Below, piece after piece: positions 1 to 8,357 of a DNA stretch of 43,915 bases (positions are counted from its first letter, which is position 1; each line of letters begins with the position of its first letter). The stretch spans positions 1-43,915 of the forward strand of contig NZ_QEST01000102.1 of NCBI RefSeq assembly GCF_003311645.1. Direction: 5' to 3'. A program made the translations under genes and the position numbers. The notes under the pieces were generated by a model that did not search any database, was not told the origin of the DNA, and worked only from the letters and a program-made list of their open reading frames with translations. Origin of the DNA: Streptomyces sp. PT12 (GTDB taxonomy: Bacteria > Actinomycetota > Actinomycetes > Streptomycetales > Streptomycetaceae).

Positions 1-1296
1 CCACCTCCAGCACCCGCTCACCGACGACCCCGGCGAGATCGCCACCTGGTCACCGCGAGGGGCGTGCGCCATCTGCTGCTCACCGGCCGCCGTGGACCCG
101 AAGCCCCGGGGGCCCGTCAACTCGCCGAGGAACTAAGAGCGTTGGGCGCGAACGTCACGCTCGCCGCCTGCGACACCGGCGACCGGAGAGCGCTCTCCGC
201 CCTGGTGGACGCCATCCCCGCCGCCCATCCCCTCACCGCCGTCGTCCACGCCGCGGGCGTCCTCGACGACGCCACCGTCACCCGCCTGACGGACGCGCAG
301 CTCGACCGCGTGCTGCGCCCCAAGGCGCACGCCGCGTGGCACCTGCACGAGCTGACCCGCGACCTCGACCTGGCCGCTTTCGTCCTGTTCTCCTCCGCCG
401 CCGGGGTGCTCGGCGGCCCGGGCCAGGCCAACTACGCCGCGGCCAACGCCTTCCTCGACGCCCTCGCCGCCCACCGCCGCGCCATGGGCCTGCCCGCCCT
501 CTCGCTCGCCTGGGGCCCATGGGAGGGGGGCGGCATGGCCGAGCGGCTGGGCGACGAGGGCCTGCGGAGGCTGGCCCGCCAGGGCGCCGCCCCGCTGGGG
601 ACCGAGGAGGCCCTGGCGCTATTCGACGCCGCACTCGCGCGGGACGAGGCGCTGCTCGTCCCCGTCCGGCTCGACCTCGCGGCGCTGCGGGAGCGCGCCA
701 GGACCGAGGGCGTTCCACCCCTGCTGCACGGCCTGGTGCGCGCCCCCGCGCGCCGCGACACCGGCGCGGACGCGCTGCGCGAACGCCTGCGCGCCCTGCC
801 GGAGAGCGATTACCGCCCCGTCCTGCTCGACCTGGTGCGCGGCCAGGTCGCGGCCGTGCTCGGCCACGGCTCCCCGGAGAGCGTGGAACCCCGGCGCGCC
901 TTCAGGGACATGGGCTTCGAGTCGCTCACCGCCGTGCAACTGCGCAACCGCCTCGCCGCCGCGACGGGGCTGCGGCTGCCCGCCACGCTCGTGTTCGACC
1001 ACCCCACCGCCGAGGCCGCCGCCACCTTCCTGGCAGCCGCGCTCACCGATGAGGCAGCGGGACGCCACGGCTCCGACGAGGAAACGGCGCTACGGAGAGC
1101 GCTCTCCGAGGTAGATCGGCTGCCCGCCGCGCTCACCGGTCTCGCCGACGCCGAGCGGCGGCGCGTGGCGGCCCGGCTCCGGGAGGTCGCGGCCGGGCTC
1201 GGGGCCGCTCCCGGGGACGGCGGGGCGCGGGAGCGGATCGCGTCGGCGGCCGACGACGAGATCTTCGACCTCCTCGACACGTTCCGCACCGCCTGA
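1..1296 (+). CDS. Modular type I polyketide synthase, C-terminal fragment (KR-ACP-docking domain), cut by the window edge
   Basis: This is the end of a modular PKS polypeptide. The ketoreductase (KR) part shows the LDD motif (codons at 262-270), FSSAAG, the catalytic Tyr in QANYAAAN (codon 433-435) and the Lys in RPKAH. LDD marks a B-type KR, which family knowledge links to a D-configured beta-hydroxyl. The acyl carrier protein follows, with its phosphopantetheine Ser in GFESLTAV (codon 922-924; the usual DSL reads ESL). The last 65 or so residues are charged and end in a [10 protein letters not shown]-like stretch, typical of a C-terminal docking domain that would pair with the N-terminal coiled coil of the next gene. 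The NADPH-binding GxGxxG motif is absent: the first 45 bases do not read as a KR fold in this frame. The true start lies outside the window. Confidence 0.93.
   Translation, partial: PPPAPAHRRPRRDRHLVTARGVRHLLLTGRRGPEAPGARQLAEELRALGANVTLAACDTGDRRALSALVDAIPAAHPLTAVVHAAGVLDDATVTRLTDAQLDRVLRPKAHAAWHLHELTRDLDLAAFVLFSSAAGVLGGPGQANYAAANAFLDALAAHRRAMGLPALSLAWGPWEGGGMAERLGDEGLRRLARQGAAPLGTEEALALFDAALARDEALLVPVRLDLAALRERARTEGVPPLLHGLVRAPARRDTGADALRERLRALPESDYRPVLLDLVRGQVAAVLGHGSPESVEPRRAFRDMGFESLTAVQLRNRLAAATGLRLPATLVFDHPTAEAAATFLAAALTDEAAGRHGSDEETALRRALSEVDRLPAALTGLADAERRRVAARLREVAAGLGAAPGDGGARERIASAADDEIFDLLDTFRTA
185..198. repeat. 14-bp palindrome GGAGAGCGCTCTCC, copy 1 (inside the KR)
   Basis: Perfect palindrome, extending to 16 bp with flanking C/G (184-199). 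It lies in frame in the KR as cgg-aga-gcg-ctc-tcc (RRALS) and includes the rare Arg codon AGA. The central CG and symmetric arms match the general layout of LacI/GalR-family operators. Its function inside a coding region is unknown. Confidence 0.75.
1093..1108. repeat. 14-bp palindrome, copy 2 (after the ACP, before the docking domain)
   Basis: A 16-bp perfect palindrome (CGGAGAGCGCTCTCCG), identical to copy 1 including its flanks and reading frame (RRALS, with AGA). It sits in the linker between the ACP and the C-terminal docking helices, a region free to vary in sequence. Confidence 0.75.
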
Positions 1297-1365
1297 CCGC
1301 GGCCGCACGGACGTGGCACGCCGCGCCGTTGAGCCCCCGAACACGATCCCCCGAGCGCCGATGCC

Positions 1366-1519
1366 CGGGGACCGCCGAGGGACGCGCGAGGGGCCGCCGA
1401 GTGACCCGCGAGTGACCCGCGAGTGACCCGCGAGAGACCCGCATGAGACCCGCGAGAGACCGCCGAGGGATCGGCCAGGAAGCGCCAAGGGACCAGCGAA
1501 GGACCGACGAACGGAGACG
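1366..1519 (+). repeat. Degenerate 11-bp tandem repeat array (about 13-14 units) between the two PKS genes
   Basis: The spacer between the PKS genes is built from 11-bp units of consensus GAGnGACCCGC. Three exact units (gagtgacccgc) lie at 1399-1409, 1410-1420 and 1421-1431. The flanking units at 1377, 1388, 1432, 1443, 1454 and 1465, and weaker ones to 1509, keep the same phase. The array fills most of the 226-bp spacer and stops at the ribosome binding site of the next gene (GGAG at 1513-1516). One period equals about one helical turn. Confidence 0.85.
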
Positions 1520-1522
1520 GCC

Positions 1523-4500
1523 ATGGCCGACGAGGACAAGCTCCGCGCCTATCTCAAGCAGGCGGCCCTCGACCTGCACGCCTACCGGGAGCGCCTGGAC
1601 GATGTCGAGCGCAGGGCCAGGGAACCGATCGCCGTCACCGGCATGGCCTGCCGGTTCCCCGGTGGCGTCACAGGCCCCGACGCGCTGTGGTCGTTGGTCG
1701 AGGCCGGGCGCGACGCGGTGGGCCCGTTCCCCGCCGACCGGGGCTGGGACCTCGACGCGCTGTGGGACCCCGAGGGGCGGCGGCCCGGCACCTCGTCCGT
1801 GCGCGAGGGCGGCTTCGTGGCCGACGCCGCGGGGTTCGACGCGGCGTTCTTCGGGATCTCGCCGCGCGAGGCGCTCGCCATGGACCCCCAGCAGCGGCTG
1901 CTGCTCGAGACCTCCTGGGAGGCGTTCGAGGCGGCCGGGATCGATCCCGCGGCGGCGCGCGGCAGCCGCACCGGGGTGTTCATGGGCGGGATGTACTGGG
2001 ACTACGGGCCGCCGCCCGGCGCTGAGCCCGAGGCCGTCGCGGGGTTCCTCAGCACCGGCACGCTCGGCAGCGTCCTGTCGGGGCGGGTGTCCTACGCGCT
2101 CGGCCTCGAAGGCCCGGCGCTCACCGTCGACACCGCGTGCTCGTCGTCGCTGGTCGCGCTGCACCTGGCCGTGCGCGCGCTGCGCTCGGGGGAGTGCGAC
2201 CTCGCGCTGGCGGGCGGCGCCACCGTGATGGCGACGCCGAACGCCTTCGTGGAGTTCTCCCGGCTGCGCGGGCTGGCGCCGGACGGGCGGTGCAAGTCGT
2301 TCGCCCGGGCCGCCGACGGCGCGGGCTGGGCGGACGGCGTGGGCGTCCTGCTGGTGGAACGCCTCTCCGACGCCCGCCGCCTCGGCCACCCGGTCCTGGC
2401 CGTGGTGCGCGGCTCCGCGGTCAACCAGGACGGCGCGTCCAACGGGCTGACCGCGCCCAACGGCCCCGCCCAGCAGCGCGTCATCCGCGCCGCGCTCGCC
2501 GACGCCGACCTGGCGCCCGGCGACGTGGACGCGATCGAGGCCCATGGCACGGGCACGCCGCTGGGCGACCCGATCGAGGCCGAGGCCCTGATCGCCGTCT
2601 TCGGCGCCGACCGCGACGCCGAACGGCCCCTGTGGCTGGGGTCGTTGAAGTCCAACATCGGCCACGCCCAGGCCGCGGCCGGGGTCGGCGGCGTCATCAA
2701 GACCGTCCTGGCGCTGCGCCACGGCCTGCTGCCCGCGTCCCTGCACATCGACGAGCCGACGCCGCACGTCGACTGGTCGGGCGGCGGGGTGCGGCTGCTG
2801 CGCGAGCCCGTCGCCTGGCCGCGGGGGGAGGGGAGGCCCAGGCGGGCGGGCGTCTCGTCGTTCGGGTTCAGCGGCACCAACGCCCATGTGGTCATCGAGG
2901 AGGCCCCGCCCGCCCCCGCCGCGCCCGCGTCGGCCGCCCCGCCGCCTGCCGTCCCCTGGCTGCTGTCCGCGCGCACGCCCGAGGCGCTGACCGCGCAGGC
3001 GGCCAGGCTGCGCGACGCCGTCGCCGGGAGCCGTGTCGACCCGCTGGACGTCGCGCACACGCTCGCCACCGCGCGGACCCCGTTCGCCCACCGGGCCTGG
3101 ACGCTCGACGGCGACCTCGACGCGTGGACCACGGGCCGCGCCTCGGGCGGCGGCCTGGCCGCGATCTTCCCCGGACAGGGCGCCCAACGCGTCGGCATGG
3201 GACGGGACTTGGCCGAGGCCCACCCCGTCTACGCGCGGGCCTTCGCCGAGGCCGCCGCCGCGCTGGACCTCGACCCGACGACGCTCGGCTCCGCCGAAGC
3301 GCTCGGGCGCACCGAGCACGCCCAACCCGCCCTGTTCGCCGCCGAGTTGGCGCTGTTCCGGCTGCTGGAGTCCTGGGGGGTCGCGCCGGGCTGGCTCGCC
3401 GGGCACTCGCTGGGCGAGCTGACCGCGGCCCACCTGGCGGGGGTGTTCTCGCTGGAGGACGCCGCGCGGCTGGTCGCGGCGCGCGGGCGGCTGATGGGCC
3501 AACTGCCCCCGGGCGGCGCGATGGTGGCCATCCAGGCGGCCGAGGACGAGGTGGCCCCCGTGCTCGAACGCGAGGACGCCGAGGGCCGGGTGGCCATCGC
3601 CGCCGTCAACGGCCCCCGCGCGCTGGTGATTTCCGGCGACGAGGACGCGGTCAAGGCGGTGGCCTTCCACTTCGCGCGGGTCAAACGCCTGGCCGTCTCC
3701 CACGCGTTCCACTCACCCCACATGGACGGGATGCTCGACGCCTTCCGCGCCGTCGCCGAACGCGTCACCTACCGGCCGCCCCGCCTGCCCGTCGTCTCCG
3801 CGCTCACCGGCCGCCTCGCCACCGAGCGTGAGCTGTGCTCGCCCGAGCACTGGGTGCGCCACGCGCGCGGAACCGTCCGCTTCGGCGCGGCCGTCCAGGC
3901 CCTCCACGCCGCGGGCGCCCGCACGTTCCTCGAGGTCGGCCCCGACGCGGTGCTCACCCCGATGGCGAGGGAGAGCACAAGGGAGAGCGCTCTCCAAGGG
4001 GGTGGCGAGCAGACGGCGTCGGCGTTCATCGCGGCCCAGCGCCGCGACCGGCGCGAGCCCGAAGCACTCGCCGCCGCGCTCGCCCAGCTGCACACCGCGG
4101 GCGCCGCCGTCGACTGGGTGGCGTTCTTCGACGGCACCGGCGCGCGCCGCGTCCCGCTGCCCACCTACCCCTTCCAACGCCGCCGCTACTGGCTGACCGC
4201 CGCGCCCGCGGCCACCCCCGACCCGGCACCTGAGGGATTCTGGGCGGCGATCGAGCGCCAGGACGCCGAGGCCCTGGCGGCCGAGCTCGACCTGGACGAC
4301 CGGGGGCGCGAGGCCCTTGACGTCCTGCTCCCCGCGCTCGCCGCCAAGCGCCGCGAGTACCCCGCGCCCCCGACGAGCGCCCCCCTGCCCGAGAACGGTG
4401 ACGCCGCGAACGAGCCGCCCGACGCCGCGACGCCGGACCTGGTGGAACGCCTCGCCGACGCCGACGCGGCCGAACGCAGGACGGCGCTGCTCTCGCTCGT

Positions 4501-4729
4501 CCTGGAGCAGACCTCCGCCACGCTCGGCCATGACGCACCCGGCGAGGTCGGCCCTGACGACGACTTCGCCGACCTCGGCCTGACCTCGCTCCAGGCCGTC
4601 GAGCTGCGCGACCGGCTGGAGCGCCTCACCGGCGCCGAGCTCCCCGCCGCGCTCGTCTACGACCACCCCACCGCCGCGGGGACGGCCGACTACCTGCTCG
4701 GGGAGCTGACGCGCGCGGTCAGCGCTTGA
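1523..4729 (+). CDS. Modular type I polyketide synthase, single KS-AT-ACP module
   Basis: A 1068-residue extension module. The first 30 or so residues form an N-terminal docking coiled coil. KS runs about 34-460 with triad Cys206 (TACSSS), His341 (EAHGTGT) and His381 (NIGHAQAA). AT runs about 560-860 with Ser629 in GHSLG and a HAFH motif at 727-730; both features predict malonyl-CoA. ACP is about 985-1060 with phosphopantetheine Ser1022 (GLTSL). There is no KR, DH, ER or thioesterase, so the module should leave a beta-keto group. The post-AT linker (about 900-950) resembles the stretch that normally leads into a KR, and then jumps to the ACP, as if reductive domains were lost. After the ACP there are only a few residues, with no C-terminal docking helix. 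Start ATG with GGAG seven bases upstream. It overlaps the convergent methyltransferase by 11 bp. Confidence 0.96.
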   Translation: MADEDKLRAYLKQAALDLHAYRERLDDVERRAREPIAVTGMACRFPGGVTGPDALWSLVEAGRDAVGPFPADRGWDLDALWDPEGRRPGTSSVREGGFVADAAGFDAAFFGISPREALAMDPQQRLLLETSWEAFEAAGIDPAAARGSRTGVFMGGMYWDYGPPPGAEPEAVAGFLSTGTLGSVLSGRVSYALGLEGPALTVDTACSSSLVALHLAVRALRSGECDLALAGGATVMATPNAFVEFSRLRGLAPDGRCKSFARAADGAGWADGVGVLLVERLSDARRLGHPVLAVVRGSAVNQDGASNGLTAPNGPAQQRVIRAALADADLAPGDVDAIEAHGTGTPLGDPIEAEALIAVFGADRDAERPLWLGSLKSNIGHAQAAAGVGGVIKTVLALRHGLLPASLHIDEPTPHVDWSGGGVRLLREPVAWPRGEGRPRRAGVSSFGFSGTNAHVVIEEAPPAPAAPASAAPPPAVPWLLSARTPEALTAQAARLRDAVAGSRVDPLDVAHTLATARTPFAHRAWTLDGDLDAWTTGRASGGGLAAIFPGQGAQRVGMGRDLAEAHPVYARAFAEAAAALDLDPTTLGSAEALGRTEHAQPALFAAELALFRLLESWGVAPGWLAGHSLGELTAAHLAGVFSLEDAARLVAARGRLMGQLPPGGAMVAIQAAEDEVAPVLEREDAEGRVAIAAVNGPRALVISGDEDAVKAVAFHFARVKRLAVSHAFHSPHMDGMLDAFRAVAERVTYRPPRLPVVSALTGRLATERELCSPEHWVRHARGTVRFGAAVQALHAAGARTFLEVGPDAVLTPMARESTRESALQGGGEQTASAFIAAQRRDRREPEALAAALAQLHTAGAAVDWVAFFDGTGARRVPLPTYPFQRRRYWLTAAPAATPDPAPEGFWAAIERQDAEALAAELDLDDRGREALDVLLPALAAKRREYPAPPTSAPLPENGDAANEPPDAATPDLVERLADADAAERRTALLSLVLEQTSATLGHDAPGEVGPDDDFADLGLTSLQAVELRDRLERLTGAELPAALVYDHPTAAGTADYLLGELTRAVSA
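3982..3995. repeat. 14-bp palindrome, copy 3 (AT-linker region of the PKS), with an extra half-site
   Basis: Perfect copy of GGAGAGCGCTCTCC at the C-terminal edge of the AT. A direct half-site (gggagagc) lies 12 bp upstream at 3969-3976, so the protein reads [10 protein letters not shown] through an imperfect duplication. The codons include AGG, uncommon in such DNA. The reading frame differs from copies 1 and 2. Confidence 0.75.
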
Positions 4730-5495
4730 CGCCGAGCCCGCACACCGCGTCCACCGGCGCCTCGCCCTCGAACAGCGGGTGTTCGGGGCGCCACCGGTCG
4801 ATCGTGACCACCCCGGGCTCCAGGATGTCCAGGCCGTCGAAGAAGGCGGTGACCTCCCCCGGGCTGCGCAGCGTGTAGTCCCCGGCCAGCCGGGCGTTGT
4901 AATCGGTGGTGGCGGCGTTGAGCGTGTCGTTGGTGTTCACGCCGTCGCTCACCGCGAGGTAGCTGCCGGGGGCAAGCGGCTCGATCAGGCGGCGCACGAT
5001 GTCGCCAGGGCGGTCCTCGTCCCGGATGTGACCCAGGATGCCCAGCATGGTCACCGCGATGGGCCGGTCGAAGTCCAGGTGTTCCGCGGCCTGTTCGAGG
5101 ATGCGCTCGGGGGCGCGCGCGTCCGCGTCGATGTATGCCGTCCCGCCCTCGGGGGTGCTGGTCAGCAGCGCGCGGGCGTGCGCCAGGACGAGCGGGTCGT
5201 TGTCGACGTAGACGATCCGGCTGTCGGGCGCCACGCGCTGGGCGACCTCGTGGGTGTTGTCTACGGTCGGCAGGCCCGTGCCCAGGTCGAGGAACTGCCG
5301 GATCCCCGCCTCGCTCGCCAGCAGGCGCACGGCTCTGGCCAGGAACATCCGCTGAAACCTCGCCGTGCGCACGATGCCCGGATAGACGCGCGTGATCTGC
5401 TCGCCCGCGTCCCGGTCGGCCTCGTACCAGTCCCGGCCGCCCAGCCAGAAGTTCCACACCCGTGCCGAGTGCGCCTTCGACGTGTCGATCTCCAT
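4719..5495 (-). CDS. SAM-dependent methyltransferase, DUF574 / SAV2177-like family
   Basis: 258 residues. The N-terminus ([18 protein letters not shown]) and the SAM-binding motif [10 protein letters not shown] (about 68-77), followed by an acidic strand end ([11 protein letters not shown]), are diagnostic of the actinobacterial DUF574 family (S-adenosyl methyltransferase, PF04672). Its members occur in many copies per Streptomyces genome and their substrates are mostly unknown. I chose the ATG at 5495 because GAAGGG lies about nine bases upstream and the family begins close to this point; the frame stays open further upstream. It converges on the PKS and overlaps its last 11 bp, so no separate terminator fits between them. 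Whether it tailors the polyketide cannot be told from position alone. Confidence 0.88.
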   Translation of the reverse strand: MEIDTSKAHSARVWNFWLGGRDWYEADRDAGEQITRVYPGIVRTARFQRMFLARAVRLLASEAGIRQFLDLGTGLPTVDNTHEVAQRVAPDSRIVYVDNDPLVLAHARALLTSTPEGGTAYIDADARAPERILEQAAEHLDFDRPIAVTMLGILGHIRDEDRPGDIVRRLIEPLAPGSYLAVSDGVNTNDTLNAATTDYNARLAGDYTLRSPGEVTAFFDGLDILEPGVVTIDRWRPEHPLFEGEAPVDAVCGLGVKR

Positions 5496-6170
5496 GCGCT
5501 CAGGCCCTTCGTCGTCGGGGTCGTCCGTGCCAACGGTGCCGTGCCGTACGGTCCCCCGAAGCGTAGGCGCCGGGCGTGCGCCGGGGGCAGTGTGCCGGCG
5601 CATGCGCGCCCCAACGCCCGCTCCCCGGATTCCGCGTGGGACTGCGGCGGCGGACGGCGCCCGCTCAGAATGGGGCAGGCCGATCCGCCGCCTCAGCTTC
5701 TGGCTCGAACCCGGGTCCGTCGGGGGAGCCGACCGACTGCGGGCCCTGCCCGCCCGGGGCACCGGCGACCTCGGTGACAAAGGGGCGCTCGTGGCGTTCG
5801 CCCGCGCCAGGGCGCCGCGCCTCGCGCCCCTCCTCGCCGACGTCAGGCGGCTGTCCGCCGACCGGCCGGGCGACAGATCGTGATCGCCGAGCGCGACCCC
5901 GACACCGTGGTCCGCGGATCTCCCTCGTCCGCGCCTCGCTCCCCGAGCCCCACGCGCGCGCCCTCACGTTCCGCACGGGCGTCACCGACCCGCCCTGGCG
6001 CCCCAGCAGATCGTCGGCATCGGCCCCGGCGCCGCGTTCGACCGCGCCGACATGACGGGGCTGGCCCACCTCTGCCGCGTTCACGACGGCCTCGGCGGCC
6101 CCGGCAGCCCCCTTGACCCCGACCCCTGGGCGGGCCTCGTGGCGCGGCTCTGGCTCGCGGTCGCCCCGCC
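5496..6170. other. No intact gene: methyltransferase upstream region and decayed sequence
   Basis: The first 100 or so bases should hold the promoter of the minus-strand methyltransferase. From about 5740 to 6150, forward-strand fragments look protein-like (for example GDKGALVAFARARAP near 5780-5830 and IVGIGPGAAFDRADM near 6010-6055), but they lie in different frames with no convincing start or family. They may be the broken front part of the kinase pseudogene that follows, or of a neighbour lost with it. Confidence 0.4.
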
Positions 6171-7236
6171 GTGGCCGCCCACCGGGGGCGCCGACTCGAC
6201 CCGCCCGCCCTCTTCCGGCGCGACCAAGCCGTCGCCAAGGTCACGGTCCCCACCCTGGTCACCGCCGCACCGCACACCGTCGAGACCTACCACACCCCGC
6301 GCTCCAAGAGCATCGCCTACCGCGACATCAACTGGGGCAACTTTCTCTTCGCCCCGCCGCCGGCGACGTCCTGGTGTGCGACAACGACAACGACAACGAC
6401 GACGCCGTCGTCGAGGGCGAGGCGGCCGGGGCCGCGGGCACCCTGGTCTTCATGGCCCCCGATCTGGTCCGCCAGGAGCCGGGCGCCCAGCCGGGCGTTC
6501 AGACCGACCCGCACCCCCTGGCCATGCTGCCGTTCATGCTCCCGATGAGCCCTCACCCCCCCGACGGCGCCAAGGCGCTGAGGATCGGCTGTATGGACGA
6601 GGCCGCCCAGCGCCAGCTGTACGGCACCGACCGGTGTTCACCTTCGACCCGCGGGACGACAGCGCCCCCCGACCTCCACGGGCAGCGGGCGCGCCTCGTC
6701 CTGTGGGGCGTGCTGCCGAAGATCCTGCGAGACCTGTTCGTGGCCACCTTCACCGACGGCCTGCGCAAGCCGGGCCTGCGTGTGCGCGAGTCCCAGTGGC
6801 GCGACGCCCTCCGCACGGTGCTCGACGCCATCACCGCGTGCCGCGGCTGCGGCAAGCGGAACCTCACCCAGCCGGGCGGCGCCCCGCCGCACTGCTGGCG
6901 CCGCGGCAAGCTCCTGGTGCTGCCGCCCGCCCTCGACGTGGTCACCGGCACCGGCGCGTTGTGCGAGAGCGCGAGAGCGCGATGGACGCCCAGGCGCGGG
7001 GCCACGCCCACCACCTCGTCGACGACCCCGAGCGGCACGACGTCACCGCCGTGGTCGGCGAGGTCACCGACCCCCCGGCAGCCCGGCAGGTGCGGCCTCA
7101 CCAACCGCACCGGCGACGCCCGGACCGTCCGCCGCGACGACGGCACGCGCCAGGAGGTCGCGCCCGGCCGCACCATGGCGTTGCGCCCCGGGCTGCTGTT
7201 GGGGTCGGCGGGGGCGCGGAGGCGACCGTGCGCCCT
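6171..7236 (+). pseudogene. Serine/threonine protein kinase with zinc-ribbon tail, multiply frameshifted
   Basis: The pieces of one protein kinase can be read in order across all three forward frames. Frame 3 gives RDQAVAKVTVPTLVTAA and YRDINWGNFLF (catalytic loop, about 6215-6355). Frame 2 gives GDVLVCDNDN and GTLVFMAPDLVR (DFG-equivalent and activation segment) to LYGTD near 6625. Frame 1 gives PVFTFDPRDD (about 6630-6660). Frame 2 returns with LRDLFVATFTDGLRKPG and a CRGCG...CW zinc-ribbon remnant (about 6700-6970). Frame 1 gives HHLVDDPERHD (about 7005-7080), frame 2 GLTNRT, and frame 1 GGAEATVRPD (end). That is at least six frame changes, so it cannot be expressed as one protein. Intact relatives are kinases found with vWA and PP2C partners. 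The N-lobe is missing or unrecognisable. A short acgaca-type repeat at about 6380-6400 (DNDNDN) may be a slippage site. Confidence 0.8.
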
Positions 7237-7272
7237 GACCGCGCGCCGCGCCCCTCGGCTCCTCCGGGCGGC

Positions 7273-7992
7273 TCACGCCTCCACGTCGAAGGTGATGGCC
7301 AGCTCGGCGCGGCCCGTGACCCGCAACGGGACGAGCGCCGACGGGTTCAACGTGCCGTTGGCGGCCGCCACTTCGGCCCTCGGGTCGGCCGGGGCCTGAA
7401 GGGTGATCAGGTCGAAGCCCGCGTCGAGCACCGAGCGGATCCCCGGTGCCGCGCACGTGAAGGGCAGCAGCCGGTCGTGCGCCACATGGGAGATGTGCAG
7501 CTCGACCGTCTCGGTGCTGTAGGCCGCCCACAGGAACTCCTGGACGTTCCCCTCGCCGAGCAGCAAGCCCGTGTCCAGGTCGAAGTCCAACGCCGGAAGC
7601 AGCGGCGAGGCCCGCAGGAAGCCCGCGTGCGCGTCGAGAGACAGCGACGCGCCGTTGTCCTCGATCGCCTCACCCAGGCCGTGGAGGTCAGGGCGCAGCG
7701 CGGGCGTGAGCCGGACCACGACGGCCGCCCTGCCGCCCACTCCCAGGTAGATGGCCCCGTCGTCCCGCGCGAACACATTGTGCGTCACCACGTTGCCCAC
7801 GGGCCCGGCGGCCGGGCGCATGGTGCGCGCGCGCCCGCTCCGCGATCCGGTCCGTGAAGCTCCTGGCGGTGATCGGCCGCAGCGCGCGCCCACCCAGGCT
7901 CAACCCCGGCCGCCGGAAAGGCCCCCCGCCTCCGCGTCGAACACGGAGAACGTCACCTGACCCGGCCTCTTCGCACGTCGCCCCCACGCCAT
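7273..7992 (-). pseudogene. Hypothetical protein gene, probably frameshifted
   Basis: The longest readable piece runs from ATG 7821 to the stop at 7273 (182 residues: TMRPAAGPVGNVVTHNVFA onward to ITFDVEA). It is hydrophobic-patterned and looks like a real globular protein, but I do not recognise the family. Two further pieces fit upstream in other frames: ATG 7992 (MAWGRRAKRPGQVTFSVFDA, stopping at 7900) and RPGLSLGGRALRPITARSF (about 7830-7910). Joined by two frameshifts they make one protein of about 240 residues starting at 7992. I therefore call it a broken gene next to the broken kinase. The alternative is a functional shortened gene starting at 7821. Confidence 0.55.
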
Positions 7993-8284
7993 GCCCCCAA
8001 CGTAGCCCCCGGCGGCGGGACCCCTCCCGGCCCTCGCAGGACCAGCGGCGACCTCCCGGGGCCCAGCGACCTCCCGCGGGCCTGGACACGTGAGGGTGTC
8101 GAGGTGCCTGGCGGCCTTGGTCAGCTCGTTCGCGAACTGGCCCGGCGACGCGCCCCGGTGCGGCACACGATCGAGCTGTACCCGGGGTCATCACGGACGC
8201 CAGCCGTGCCAGCGGCGCTCGTTCGGCGGGCGAGCCGCTCCTCCTCGTCCCGCCTCGCGCGGGTCCCGGCCCGCGCCACGATGC
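7993..8284. other. No gene recognised
   Basis: About 290 bases between the broken gene and the palindrome cluster. A minus-strand stretch (PGQFANELTKAARHLDTL, about 8080-8145) looks protein-like but has no recognisable family and stops quickly. I see no terminator or RNA gene. Confidence 0.35.
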
Positions 8285-8357
8285 GGTGGGAGAGCGCTCT
8301 CCCACCTCCTCCGCCGCGCCCGGGAGAGCGTTTTCACCTTTGGGAGAGCGCTTTCAC
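8285..8357. promoter_or_regulatory. Cluster of three LacI-type operators (one perfect, two degenerate)
   Basis: Site 1 (8285-8306) is a perfect 22-bp palindrome with core TGGGAGAGCGCTCTCCCA. Site 2 (8322-8338) and site 3 (8341-8357) keep the left arm GGGAGAGCG and have a right arm reading (T/C)TTTCAC. Centres are 34 and 20 bp apart. The central CG and the arms match known actinobacterial LacI-family operators of the TGGGAGCGCTCCCA type. Site 3 overlaps the stop codon of the polyol dehydrogenase. No intact gene starts beside the cluster, so it looks like the control region of a lost sugar-uptake or regulator gene. Confidence 0.7.

Noticed and set aside
1133-3712. Very long open frame on the minus strand (859 codons) opposite the PKS
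   Set aside because: It lies antisense to clear KS and AT domains, starts inside another gene and has Arg/Gly/Ala-biased composition with no domain. GC-rich DNA commonly leaves such frames open.
6379-6400. acgaca-type microsatellite as a phase-variation tract of the kinase
   Set aside because: The gene has many other frameshifts, so slippage here could not restore it.
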